From assembly GCA_016720925.1 (NCBI GenBank), contig JADKJR010000004.1, positions 62,001 to 126,000 of the forward strand: 64,000 nt of DNA, in the 5' to 3' direction. The position numbers were made by a program, and so were the translations under genes. This stretch comes from Betaproteobacteria bacterium (lineage in GTDB: Bacteria; Pseudomonadota; Gammaproteobacteria; Burkholderiales; Usitatibacteraceae). How positions within the stretch are numbered: the stretch's first letter is position 1; each line of letters starts with the position of its first letter. The notes beneath the pieces were generated by a model that searched no databases, had not been told where the DNA came from, and was given only the letters and a program-made list of their open reading frames with translations. Below, one piece after another: positions 43,194 to 51,644 of this stretch.

Positions 43194-43907
43194 ATGGCCC
43201 GCCTCCCCCGCTACGTTCTTCCCGGCCAGCCCCAACACATCATCCAGCGCGGCAACAACCGCCAAGTCATCTTTGCCGCGGAGGCCGACTATCAATTTTT
43301 TCGCGATGCGCTGGTGGAGGCGGCGGGGCGATGCGGGCTGGCGGTCCACGCGTATGTGTGGATGCCCAACCACATTCACCTGCTGGCCACGCCCACGTAC
43401 GAAGACAGTATCAGCAAGACTTTCCAGTCGGCCGGCCGCAAGTACGCGCAGTATTTTAATTTCACTTACCGCCGCAGCGGCACGCTGTGGGCGGGACGCT
43501 ATCGCGCCACGGTGGTGGATACCGAACACTATTTCCTGCGGGTGATGGGCTACATCGAACAGAACCCCGTGCGCGCAGGTATGGTTTCGCATCCGCGCGA
43601 CTATCCGTGGTCCAGCCACCGCAAATATGCCTATGGCGAGGATGGCGCGAATCTGAACTGGCTGATCGAACACGATGAGTATCTGAAGCTTGGCCGGGAT
43701 ACGGCGGCACGCAAGGTCGCCTATCGTGAACTGTTCCGCGGCGAGATTGAGGCGGACGTGCTCGCGTCCATCCGCGATTGCACGCACAAGGGGTGGGCGC
43801 TGGGGGATACGCGGTTTCGCGAGGAGATTTCCGGCCTCTCGGATCGGCGCGCGGCACCGGCGGCGAGGGGACGGCCGAGGGTGCAGGACACGATTGGCAG
43901 GAAGTGA
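43194..43907 (+). CDS. REP-associated tyrosine transposase (RAYT, Y1/HUH family)
   Basis: 237 residues from ATG 43194 (MARLPRYVLPGQPQHIIQRGNNRQ). HUH nuclease motif: MPNHIHLLATP (HIH near residue 65-67); the helix with the nucleophilic Tyr is in VMGYIEQNPVRAGMV (about 119-133), which is the family signature. C-terminal GRPR-containing tail and ELFRGEIE match group-2-type RAYTs. These single-copy enzymes do not form a classical IS, but cut and rejoin REP hairpins and are thought to have spread REP sequences. A 67-bp palindromic element starts at the stop codon (43907) and seven related ones lie elsewhere in the window. Confidence 0.9.
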   Translation: MARLPRYVLPGQPQHIIQRGNNRQVIFAAEADYQFFRDALVEAAGRCGLAVHAYVWMPNHIHLLATPTYEDSISKTFQSAGRKYAQYFNFTYRRSGTLWAGRYRATVVDTEHYFLRVMGYIEQNPVRAGMVSHPRDYPWSSHRKYAYGEDGANLNWLIEHDEYLKLGRDTAARKVAYRELFRGEIEADVLASIRDCTHKGWALGDTRFREEISGLSDRRAAPAARGRPRVQDTIGRK

Positions 43908-43973
43908 AACGCAAGCACTGGTGGGGCCTGTGGCGATATTTCGTCCTGGAAGGCCCGCCAATGCTGGCGTTTT
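43907..43973 (+). repeat. Dispersed hairpin element, copy F, abutting the RAYT stop codon
   Basis: Arms AAACGCAAGCACTGGTGGGG and CCCGCCAATGCTGGCGTTT pair at most positions (AAACGC.AGCA.TGG.GGG.CC). It begins on the last base of the TGA and ends 42 bp before the MetX-like gene. Together with copy E it is the best-preserved palindrome of the family, as expected for the copy next to its transposase. Confidence 0.8.
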
Positions 43974-44015
43974 GTGAAAACGAAGGATATACATGAATGG
44001 AATTGGGAGCATCAC

Positions 44016-45146
44016 ATGAAAATATCGAGGACCTGCCTGGCGCACCTCGCCCCGCGCTACGTCACGCGCTACGTCGTTTGCGCCGCAACGTTTCTTTCTC
44101 TGTTCATTGCACAAGGCCACGCACAATCCGCCACCGAAATGCCGCCCTCCAAACAGGGCGACTATATCGCCCGCGATTTCCGCTTCAAATCCGGCGAAGT
44201 GCTGCCGGAAGTAAAGCTCCACTACACCACCTTTGGCAATCCCGTCCGCGATGCCAGCGGCCAGGTGACCAACGCGGTCCTGCTGTTGCACGGCACCGGC
44301 GGCTCCGGGCAGAGCCTGATCCGGCCGATTTTCGCCAACGTGCTGTTCGGGCCGGGGCAATTGCTCGATGCAACGCGCTATTACCTGATCCTTCCCGACG
44401 GGCTCGGCCACGGCAAGTCGAGCAAGCCGAGCGACGGTCTGCGCACGAAGTTCCCGCAATACGACTACGAAGACATGGTGGTCGCGCAGAAGCGGCTGCT
44501 GGAGGAAGGGCTGGGCGTGAATCATCTGCGGCTGATTCTCGGTACCTCGATGGGCTGCATGCACGCCTGGATGTGGGGCGAGGCCTGGCCCGATTTCGTC
44601 GATGCGCTGATGCCGCTGGCGTGCCTGCCGGTCGAACTGGCCGGGCGCAATCGCGTCTGGCGCAAGATGCTGATCAATGCCATTCGCGATGATCCGGAAT
44701 GGAAGGGCGGCGATTACGCGACGCCGCCCCGCGCGGCGGTGAAATCCATCGCGAACTTCCTGATTCTGGTCGGCGCTGCGCCGATCCAGATGCAAAAGAA
44801 CTACTCGACACGCGAGGCCGCCGACAAGTTCACCGACGAAGCGGTCGCGCGCACGGCCGCCGGCATCGATGCCAACGACATGCTTTATGCCGTCAGTGCG
44901 TCGCGCCATTACGATCCCGCGCCGAAGCTGGAGAACATTCGCGCCGCCGTCATGCATATCAATTCCGCCGATGACTTCATCAATCCGCCGGAACTCGGCA
45001 TCGCCGAGCGCGAAATCAAGCGCGTGAAGAAGGGGCGCTTCGTGCTTTTGCCGGCGTCGGAGGAAACCTTTGGGCATGGCACCCATACGCGGGCGGAGAT
45101 CTGGAAGAAATATCTGTGGGAATTGCTGGATAGCTCGAAGCGGTAG
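44016..45146 (+). CDS. Exported MetX-like alpha/beta hydrolase
   Basis: About 376 residues from ATG 44016 with GGGAG as ribosome-binding site. Signal peptide (residues ~1-36, ending GHAQS) is followed by a homoserine O-acetyltransferase-type alpha/beta fold: LHGTGGSGQS (oxyanion), nucleophile elbow GTSMGCMHAW (Ser ~180), Asp in HINSADDFINPP, and His in EETFGHGTHT. True MetX is cytosolic, so an exported form with altered substrate sites probably is an acyl hydrolase or transferase of unknown substrate. Located 42 bp after repeat copy F, with the RAYT gene just upstream; its promoter therefore probably lies in or near the repeat. Confidence 0.85.
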   Translation: MKISRTCLAHLAPRYVTRYVVCAATFLSLFIAQGHAQSATEMPPSKQGDYIARDFRFKSGEVLPEVKLHYTTFGNPVRDASGQVTNAVLLLHGTGGSGQSLIRPIFANVLFGPGQLLDATRYYLILPDGLGHGKSSKPSDGLRTKFPQYDYEDMVVAQKRLLEEGLGVNHLRLILGTSMGCMHAWMWGEAWPDFVDALMPLACLPVELAGRNRVWRKMLINAIRDDPEWKGGDYATPPRAAVKSIANFLILVGAAPIQMQKNYSTREAADKFTDEAVARTAAGIDANDMLYAVSASRHYDPAPKLENIRAAVMHINSADDFINPPELGIAEREIKRVKKGRFVLLPASEETFGHGTHTRAEIWKKYLWELLDSSKR

Positions 45147-45155
45147 TTTCAAAGG

Positions 45156-45183
45156 CGTCATTCCCGCCTGCGCGAGAATGACG
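45156..45183. repeat. CGTCATTC...GAATGACG hairpin repeat
   Basis: CGTCATTCCCGC and GCGAGAATGACG form an 8-bp perfect outer stem. This is the ubiquitous 'GTCATTCCCGC' intergenic hairpin of many proteobacteria (general knowledge), located 9 bp after the MetX-like gene, where it may act as a terminator; no T run follows. Confidence 0.5.
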
Positions 45184-45245
45184 ATTGAAATGGTTTGGAT
45201 GTCGCCATGTTCTTGATGCAATCGTGATTTCATTTCAGGCACCGT

Positions 45246-45680
45246 ATGCAGCTCCTTTCCAACATCGATTTATCCAATGACCCTGCTGCATCCGTGTTCG
45301 TCAAAGACGAAGTCGTGCAAGTCGTCTTTGCCTCGCAGGACGGCGAGATACAGAGTCGCGTGGGTCCGAATCGCTATCGGCGCGGTGATGCGTTGATTAC
45401 CGGATCGACCGGCGATTGCTGGAGTGTTTCGCGCGACCGGTTCGATCTCCGGTATGTGCCGGTCTTACCGGCCGGGGCAGGGCAGGATGGGCCGTATCGG
45501 GCACAGGCGGCGACGGTGCTGGCCAGGCAGCTACCGACCGCATTTTCGATTGCGCGCAGCGAAGGCGGGGATCTGCTTTGCGGGCAACCGAACGACTGGC
45601 TATTGCAATATGCACCCGGCGACTACGGTGTCGTGGACAACGCGCGCTTTCAACGCGTGTATCGCCCTGCAGGGAAATAG
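45246..45680 (+). CDS. PGDYG-family protein
   Basis: 144 residues, no signal or membrane segment. Ends with WLLQYAPGDYGVVDNARFQRVYRP, the PGDYG motif that names this small family; an earlier segment (VFVKDEVVQVVFASQDGEIQSRVGPNRYRRGDALITG) repeats a related pattern. The fold and role are not known; perhaps a nucleotide-independent binding module. Follows the MetX-like gene by 100 bp. Confidence 0.7.
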   Translation: MQLLSNIDLSNDPAASVFVKDEVVQVVFASQDGEIQSRVGPNRYRRGDALITGSTGDCWSVSRDRFDLRYVPVLPAGAGQDGPYRAQAATVLARQLPTAFSIARSEGGDLLCGQPNDWLLQYAPGDYGVVDNARFQRVYRPAGK

Positions 45681-45817
45681 GATTGATGATCGGCGCCATT
45701 CGCCGCGCTTGTCAACGCGTGGCGAGGTATGGCGAGGCGTGGCAAATACGCACGGAGAGGTTGGACAAGTGCACCGCGAACGGCAAACGGCCTGCGAAAA
45801 AAACTGGCCGGAGAATT

Positions 45818-46240
45818 CTACCGGTGGTGTTCCCGCCGCCGCTCTTCCGAGATGAAATCTTCGATGTCGGGATCCATGGCATTGCGCGAGGAGACGATGC
45901 CGACCAGCCGGCCGTTGTCCATGACCGGCACATGACGAAAGCCGTTTTCCTGCATCAGCAACAGGGCATGGCCGTATGTCTTTGCCGCATCCAGGGTTTT
46001 GGGCGAGGCGGTCATGACATCGATCAGACGAGTGGTGACGGCGTCGAGACCCTTCGCCATCACGCGAAAAACGGCATCGCGTTCGGAAAAAATGCCGACA
46101 AGGTTGCCGTTTTCGACGACCAGCACGGCACCGACATTCTTTTCTGCCATTTGCTGCGCGGCGCGGCTGACGGTTGTCTCGGGCGGAGCAGTGAGAAATT
46201 TCTTCTGCTCCATGACGTATTTTATGGGTTGATCAAACAT
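45818..46240 (-). CDS. CBS-domain pair protein
   Basis: 140 residues made of two CBS motifs (about 8-60 and 75-130): VMEQKKFLTAPPETTVSRAAQQMAEKNVGAVLVVENGNLVGIFSERD and VMTASPKTLDAAKTYGHALLLMQENGFRHVPVMDNGRLVGIVSSRNAMD. A CBS pair usually binds adenosyl ligands (AMP, ATP, SAM, NADH) and regulates a partner, here in trans. Cytosolic. Convergent with the PGDYG gene and 95 bp after the acyl-CoA synthetase gene, same strand. Confidence 0.9.
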   Translation of the reverse strand: MFDQPIKYVMEQKKFLTAPPETTVSRAAQQMAEKNVGAVLVVENGNLVGIFSERDAVFRVMAKGLDAVTTRLIDVMTASPKTLDAAKTYGHALLLMQENGFRHVPVMDNGRLVGIVSSRNAMDPDIEDFISEERRREHHR

Positions 46241-46335
46241 TGAGGCCTCCGAGGGTAGATGCTAGCCACCTTCGGCCCGGTACCTTTGATCTGGGTCAAC
46301 CCTCGTGCGTGAAACGTCCTCAATTCGCCCGGGAA

Positions 46336-47958
46336 TTAGCTAAAGGCGCCGCCGTACTGCTTGCGCAGATCCATTTTCAGCACCTTCCCGGTCCCGCTCA
46401 TTGGTAAGGTTTCCAGAAACACCACATCGTCCGGCACCCACCACTTCGCCATGCGACCGGAAAGGAAGGACAGCACTTCGTCCTTCTCCAGTGCCTGCCC
46501 GGGCTTGCGCACGATGAATATCAGCGGGCGTTCATCCCACTTCGGGTGTTTCACGCCGATGACGGCGGCCATGGCCACCGCGGGATGCGCCATGGCGGCG
46601 TTTTCGACGTCGATTGAACTGATCCATTCGCCGCCGGTCTTGATGACGTCCTTTGCCCGGTCGGTTATCTGCACGTCGCCGTCGGCACTGATAGAGGCGA
46701 TGTCGCCCGTTGGAAACCACCCGTCTTTCAGCGGTGACACTTCCGACTTGTAGTAGCCAGATAAAACCCACAAGCCCCGCACGCATAACTCGCCTGCCGA
46801 TTTTCCATCGCGCGGCAGCGTGTGGCCGCCGTCATCGATAATCTTCAGTTCGATGCCAAATGCGGATTTGCCGGAGCGGGCGCTGATGCGGTGTTGCGCG
46901 TCGCGGTCCAGCAGCTTTTGCGCGGGGGTGAGGCTGCTGATGGTGGCGGCGGCCGCGGTTTCGGTCATGCCCCACCCGCATCGCACCTCGACATTGAATT
47001 CCTCGACAAATTTCGTCAGCAGCGCGACCGGCATCGCAGAGCCGCCCACCACTGTTCGCCGCATGGTCGAGAATCGGTTGCCGCTTTGTTCAAGATACAG
47101 CGCCAGCGCGTGCCAGATGGTTGGCACGCCGGCGCTAACGGTGACGCCTTCCACCTCGATCAATTCATACAGGCTCTTGCCATCCAGGCGCGGCCCCGGC
47201 AGCACCAGTTTGGCGCCACTCATCGCCGCGCCGTAGGGAATGCACCACGCGTTGATGTGAAACATCGGCACCACCGGCAGCACGGTTTCGCCCGGACATA
47301 GCGACATGCCGCGCGGCATGGTGATCGCCATGCCGCTGAGGATCAGTGCGCGATGCGAATACAGCACGCCCTTGGGATTGCCTGTCGTTCCCGACGTATA
47401 GCAAAGTGCGGCGGCGCTGCGTTCGTCAAATTCGGGCCAGACATATTTGTCATCTTGCGCGGCGATGAGATCGTCGTAGAACAGCAAGCCGGGAATCCCG
47501 TCCTGATCGGGCAGGCCCGATTGATCGGACAAGCAGATCCAAGACGTGACCTTCGGGCAAAGTGGCGCCAGCCCTTTGATCAACGGCGCGAAGGTCGTGT
47601 CAAACATGACGGCGCGATCGTCGGCGTGGTTGATGATGTAGGCCAATTGCGCCGGGTGCAGGCGCGGATTGCAGGTATGGATCACCATGCCGCTGCCCGA
47701 CACGGCGAAATAGGCTTCGAGATGCCGATGGTTGCTCCAGGCCAGGGTCGCGATGCAATCGCCCGCCTGCAACCCCAATTCGCGCAACGCGTTCGCCAGT
47801 TGGCGTGAACGCCGGGCACAGTCGGCGTAGGTGTATCGAAACAGCGGTCCGTGGGTTTCGCGGGAGACGATTTCCACGTCACCATGCTGCTGTTCGGCAT
47901 GCTGAATGACTGACGAAATCAGTAGCTGGCAATCCATGATCAGGCCTTGTTGCAGCAT
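46336..47958 (-). CDS. Fatty-acid/medium-chain acyl-CoA synthetase (AMP-binding)
   Basis: 540 residues from ATG 47958, preceded by GGGGAGA. Adenylation superfamily: ATP loop YTSGTTGNPKGVLYSHRA (A3), GGSAMPVALL, GWGMTETAAAATIS (A5), PTGDIASISADGDVQITDRAKDVIKTGGEWISS (A7-A8) and the catalytic Lys near the end (SGTGKVLKMDLRKQY). Activates a fatty or aryl acid with ATP and couples it to CoA; GGEW(I)SS is typical of medium/long-chain enzymes. The ~170-bp region before it contains a perfect inverted repeat (48039-48069) that could be its operator. Cytosolic. Confidence 0.92.
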   Translation of the reverse strand: MLQQGLIMDCQLLISSVIQHAEQQHGDVEIVSRETHGPLFRYTYADCARRSRQLANALRELGLQAGDCIATLAWSNHRHLEAYFAVSGSGMVIHTCNPRLHPAQLAYIINHADDRAVMFDTTFAPLIKGLAPLCPKVTSWICLSDQSGLPDQDGIPGLLFYDDLIAAQDDKYVWPEFDERSAAALCYTSGTTGNPKGVLYSHRALILSGMAITMPRGMSLCPGETVLPVVPMFHINAWCIPYGAAMSGAKLVLPGPRLDGKSLYELIEVEGVTVSAGVPTIWHALALYLEQSGNRFSTMRRTVVGGSAMPVALLTKFVEEFNVEVRCGWGMTETAAAATISSLTPAQKLLDRDAQHRISARSGKSAFGIELKIIDDGGHTLPRDGKSAGELCVRGLWVLSGYYKSEVSPLKDGWFPTGDIASISADGDVQITDRAKDVIKTGGEWISSIDVENAAMAHPAVAMAAVIGVKHPKWDERPLIFIVRKPGQALEKDEVLSFLSGRMAKWWVPDDVVFLETLPMSGTGKVLKMDLRKQYGGAFS

Positions 47959-48038
47959 GGTGTCTCCCCTTTTTTATGCGATATTGGACGCGCAAGTATC
48001 GCCGAAGCGGGGGGTTGCAACAATCTGTTTATCCGGGG

Positions 48039-48069
48039 CGTTGCGAAGCGTCTGAACGATTTCGCAACG
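48039..48069. promoter_or_regulatory. Candidate operator: 9-bp inverted repeat
   Basis: CGTTGCGAA (48039-48047) and TTCGCAACG (48061-48069) are exact reverse complements with a 13-nt spacer, in the divergent region between the acyl-CoA synthetase and the TPR lipoprotein. Shape fits a dimeric repressor site, such as TetR/FadR type; inference. Confidence 0.4.
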
Positions 48070-48133
48070 ATCATATCCAACAAAAACGGCTAGCATTGTA
48101 TTACCCGGCTTTTGAAATCGTGGGAGTGTCGGA

Positions 48134-49321
48134 ATGCTTGGAGCGCTTGCAACGCTTAGAACGCTGACGGTCATCGGTGTGCTGATCCTCGCAGGATGCG
48201 CATCCGCGCCGTCCGTGCGCATCGTCGCCGTGCCGGCACATATCCTTTGGCGCGATCAGGAATTCCACTACGATGCGGCGCCGGTTCCGGTGGGGATACG
48301 CGAATTGTTCGCGCTCGACGCCGGACTACTTTCCGCGCTTGAGGCGTCCGGCATGAAGGACGCCAGCACGCAAAAGCGTGTGGACTACCTGATTTCGCTC
48401 TTGTTTGGGCCCGGGCTCAATGCTTTCCCGTATGCCGGCAACGAGTCCACGATCGCGGCGGAAACATGGCGTGCCCGGCGCGGTAATTGCCTCTCGCTTA
48501 GCGTACTCGCCTATTCCATCGCCAAGGCACTGAATCTTCCGGCGCAATTGCAGGAAGTCCGCGTTCCCCAGTATTTCAACCGGCACGGCAACGTTGATTT
48601 TGTCGAGCGCCACGTCAACGTATTGATCAAGAATGAGGCGCGTCTGCATCTGAAGAATGGCACCATGACTTCCGGCAACGTGGTGATTGATTTTGAGCCC
48701 CAGACCGGCTGGCTGCGGGCGGGATTCGCCTTGTCGGACGAGAGTGTTCTCGCCCGCTATTACAACAACGTCGCGGCGGATTATTTTGCGCGGGACAATC
48801 TTGTGCCGGCGTATGCGTGGTTCAAGGCGGCAATACAGGCAGATGAACACTATGCGTCGAGCTACAGCAACCTTGCGCAACTCTATAAACGGAAGGGCAT
48901 TGCCGACAGCGCCGAGCAATTGCTGCTGCACGCGATCGCGCTTGATGGAACTGACGATACCCCCGTGCGTTCCATGCATCAGTTGCTGGTCGCGCAGGGA
49001 CGGGAGGACGAAGGACTTAAATACGCCAACCTGCTGCAGGCACGCCAGGAAAAAAACCCCTACTACTGGCTGGGCCGCGGCATCGACTACCTGCAAGGCG
49101 CGAAATACGTCGACGCCGTCAGCGCCCTGGAACGCGCGGAGGCACTCACCACGGGATTCGACGAAGTCCACCGCTATCTGGCCATTGCCTATTGGCGCAG
49201 CGGCGAGCAGGCCAAGGCGCAGCGGCAACTGACGGTACTCGCCTCACTTATCGCGCCCAATTCTCCCGATTCCGGATTTGCCGCGCTCAGCCGGAAAATC
49301 AGCAAGGCGCCGGGCAATTGA
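48134..49321 (+). CDS. Lipoprotein with transglutaminase-like and TPR domains
   Basis: 395 residues. Lipobox LILAGC (Cys ~22). A papain/transglutaminase-like domain (about 60-200) shows all three catalytic positions: Cys in RRGNCLSLSVLAYSIAKAL, His in ERHVNVLI, Asp in VVIDFEP. Then TPR repeats (about 210-375: AYAWFKAAIQADEHYASSYSNLAQLYKRKGIADSAEQLLLHAIALDG). Predicted outer- or inner-membrane-bound periplasmic protein; such fusions may be proteases or adaptors in envelope assembly. Divergent from the acyl-CoA synthetase. Confidence 0.82.
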   Translation: MLGALATLRTLTVIGVLILAGCASAPSVRIVAVPAHILWRDQEFHYDAAPVPVGIRELFALDAGLLSALEASGMKDASTQKRVDYLISLLFGPGLNAFPYAGNESTIAAETWRARRGNCLSLSVLAYSIAKALNLPAQLQEVRVPQYFNRHGNVDFVERHVNVLIKNEARLHLKNGTMTSGNVVIDFEPQTGWLRAGFALSDESVLARYYNNVAADYFARDNLVPAYAWFKAAIQADEHYASSYSNLAQLYKRKGIADSAEQLLLHAIALDGTDDTPVRSMHQLLVAQGREDEGLKYANLLQARQEKNPYYWLGRGIDYLQGAKYVDAVSALERAEALTTGFDEVHRYLAIAYWRSGEQAKAQRQLTVLASLIAPNSPDSGFAALSRKISKAPGN

Positions 49322-49345
49322 TACCTCCCCGTTCCCGGGGATGTA

Positions 49346-49410
49346 AAACGCCATTTGGCGAGCCTTTCCAGCCATTTGTGCGCGGAAAGCCGCATGGATA
49401 AAGGAGTTTG
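49346..49410 (+). repeat. Dispersed hairpin element, copy G
   Basis: AAACGCCATTTGGCGAGCCTTTCC at the 5' end and GGAAAGCC ... GGAGTTTG at the 3' end; the inner arms GCCTTTCC / GGAAAGCC pair at seven of eight. Ends about 200 bp before the LytS-like gene; that remaining gap (49411-49611) has no gene. Confidence 0.6.
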
Positions 49411-49611
49411 TCGGCCAGTCTGGCAAGTTTCGTTACGGGCAATCAAACGGCATAAATTCAACATGCCGGGACGGAGATCGCCATCATCGGGACCATTTCG
49501 CACCGTTACCCGGGCACTTCGTCTCCCGCCCCCGACTTCGTCGGAAGATGGAATACTCGGCAACAGCCGCCTGCTATTGGTTCGCTCAATTCCACCACAT
49601 TCCCATCCACA

Positions 49612-50865
49612 ATGAAAACCAGTCTTTATTTTGTTGCCCGCATCGCCCTTGCCTGGGCATTGGCGTTCGTGCTGGTGCTGATTGTTTGGCTGGCGCTCAA
49701 GGGCGGCAATCGCGGGCGCCCCACCTGGCCCTTCGTGCTCGCCGCGTTACTGACCATCGCCTGGCAGGTCACTTGCGCGTTTTCGCACTTGCGGCGTGTG
49801 CGGCTGATTGCCGGGAACATCGATGCCGGTACGGTGGCCAATCGGCAGCGCCGGCAAATTGAAATCCCCTTCGAGGCCGATGAGGCATTCAGGATGCTTG
49901 ACGCCACCATTCGCGAATTGCCGCGTTCCGAAAATATCGAAGCGGCGCGCGACAGCCTGCAATTGCGCGCAAAAGTGAAACGCCTCAATCCCTACACCAA
50001 CAAGATCGTATACGACCTGTTTAGCTGGAGCGGCGCCCGGCGCAACCAGATCCTGGCGACCATCAAACCCGCCGATGGCGCCAGCAGCGTCACGCTGATA
50101 TGCGAACCGGAAGGCGCCGCGTGGATTGACTGGTTCCTCGTCGATGACGGCACCAACCTTGAAAATGCCGAGGCGATTACGCGTGCAATGGCTCGTCGTG
50201 TTTCTGAACGCTGCTGCGACGATCGTGCCGTGGCGAAACAGACCGTCACGGAAAAGGAACTGGCGGTCGCCAGGCTGAGTTTATTGCATGCGCAAGTGGA
50301 GCCACACTTCCTGTACAACACGCTGGCCAGTGCACAAGTCCTGACGCGCTGCGATCCGGCGCGCGCCGATGAGATGCTCGGCAACCTGATCGTCTACCTG
50401 CGTCATTCGCTGCCGCGCACCGGTGATGAGCCTTCGACGCTCGGTGAAGAACTTGAGCGGGTGCGCGCGTATCTCGACATACTCAAAATTCGCATGGGCG
50501 CGCGCCTGAATTTGCAAATAGAAGTGCCCGCGCCGATGCTGACCGTGCCATTCCCGCCAATGATGCTGCAAACCCTGGTCGAAAACGCCATCAAGCATGG
50601 CCTGGAGCCAAAATCCGGCGGCGGCACCATCTGGATACTGGCGCGCGAAAATGAAGGCAGCGTCGCCGTGACCGTGGCCGATGATGGGCGCGGTTTCAGC
50701 GCCGAGGGCGGCGGCACCGGCATCGGCCTGAAGAATGTCCGCGAACGACTCCAGCTGGCCTACGGAGCCGCGGCGAGTTTCGCCATCGCGGCAAATTTTC
50801 CATGCGGCGTGGCCGCAACGATCACCGTACCCGCGCAAGTTGTGCAAGGAGCCAAAAATGCTTAA
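49612..50865 (+). CDS. LytS-type sensor histidine kinase
   Basis: 417 residues. Two membrane segments near the N-terminus (about 5-30 and 40-55), a soluble ~120-residue sensor, then the LytS/His_kinase domain: QVEPHFLYNTLASAQVL with the phosphorylatable His (~229), N-box LVENAIKHGL, G1 DDGRGFSAEG and G2 GTGIGLKNVRERL. Autophosphorylates and passes the phosphate to the next gene's LytTR regulator. The start of that gene overlaps its last 8 bp. No target gene is recognisable nearby. Confidence 0.9.
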   Translation: MKTSLYFVARIALAWALAFVLVLIVWLALKGGNRGRPTWPFVLAALLTIAWQVTCAFSHLRRVRLIAGNIDAGTVANRQRRQIEIPFEADEAFRMLDATIRELPRSENIEAARDSLQLRAKVKRLNPYTNKIVYDLFSWSGARRNQILATIKPADGASSVTLICEPEGAAWIDWFLVDDGTNLENAEAITRAMARRVSERCCDDRAVAKQTVTEKELAVARLSLLHAQVEPHFLYNTLASAQVLTRCDPARADEMLGNLIVYLRHSLPRTGDEPSTLGEELERVRAYLDILKIRMGARLNLQIEVPAPMLTVPFPPMMLQTLVENAIKHGLEPKSGGGTIWILARENEGSVAVTVADDGRGFSAEGGGTGIGLKNVRERLQLAYGAAASFAIAANFPCGVAATITVPAQVVQGAKNA

Positions 50866-51619
50866 GTGTGTGATTGCCGAAGACGAGGAGCTGCTGCGCC
50901 AGTCACTGACAGCGTTGCTTCGCGAAACCTGGCCCGAACTCGATATCGTCGCCGAGTGCGAGGATGGCGGCGCCGCGCTGGAGGCGATTGCTGCCCAGCA
51001 ACCCGATGTGGCTTTTCTCGATATTCGCATGCCGGGTCTTACCGGCCTCGAAGTGGCAGCGGCGATGGCCGAAGCCAGCCCGAAAACCCAAATCGTGTTT
51101 GTGACCGCCTACAACCAGTACGCGATCGACGCATTCGAAAAAGGCGCGGCGGATTATCTGCTCAAGCCGATTTCGCGCGAACGGCTGGCGAGTACTGTGC
51201 AACGCTTGAAAGCGCGCGCCGCACCCGACGCGAATGAACTCGCCGCATTGGTGAAGCAACTGACCGCGACGCTGCCGCGCACCACCACCGTGCCACCTCT
51301 GGTGTGGATTACCGCGAGCGCCGGAAAGGAAACGCGCCTCATCATGGTTGATGACGTGGCGTATTTTCAGTCGGACAATAAATATACGGTGGTGATGACC
51401 GCGCAGGGCGAGGCGCTGGTGCGCAAGCCGTTGCGCGAGTTGCTCGATGTGCTCGACCCCGCCATCTTTAAACAGATCCATCGCGCCACGATCGTGAACC
51501 TGAAAGCGATTGCGTCCATCGCGCGCGATGACACCGGCAAGGGCATTGTCAAGCTCAAGAACCGGCCTGAGACGCTTTCGGTGAGTCTGTCGTTCATGCC
51601 GCTATTTCGTAATATGTGA
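50858..51619 (+). CDS. LytTR-family response regulator
   Basis: About 253 residues from ATG 50858 (AAGGA upstream). Receiver domain (1-~120): AEDEELLRQ acidic pair, FLDIRMPG with phosphoacceptor Asp ~56, VFVTAYNQYAIDAFEKGAADYLLKPIS (Thr/Ser and Lys); C-terminal LytTR DNA-binding domain (~150-253): ITASAGKETRLIMVDDVAYFQSDNKYTVVM, FKQIHRATIVNLKAI. Overlaps the kinase gene. LytTR proteins bind paired ~9-bp direct repeats; I did not find a convincing one. Confidence 0.92.
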   Translation: MLKCVIAEDEELLRQSLTALLRETWPELDIVAECEDGGAALEAIAAQQPDVAFLDIRMPGLTGLEVAAAMAEASPKTQIVFVTAYNQYAIDAFEKGAADYLLKPISRERLASTVQRLKARAAPDANELAALVKQLTATLPRTTTVPPLVWITASAGKETRLIMVDDVAYFQSDNKYTVVMTAQGEALVRKPLRELLDVLDPAIFKQIHRATIVNLKAIASIARDDTGKGIVKLKNRPETLSVSLSFMPLFRNM

Positions 51620-51644
51620 TTGCCACGCCCATTTAAAAAGGCGT

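Noticed and set aside
43155..45242. 695-residue frame opposite the RAYT and MetX-like genes
   Set aside because: Antisense shadow; both sense genes are clear family members.
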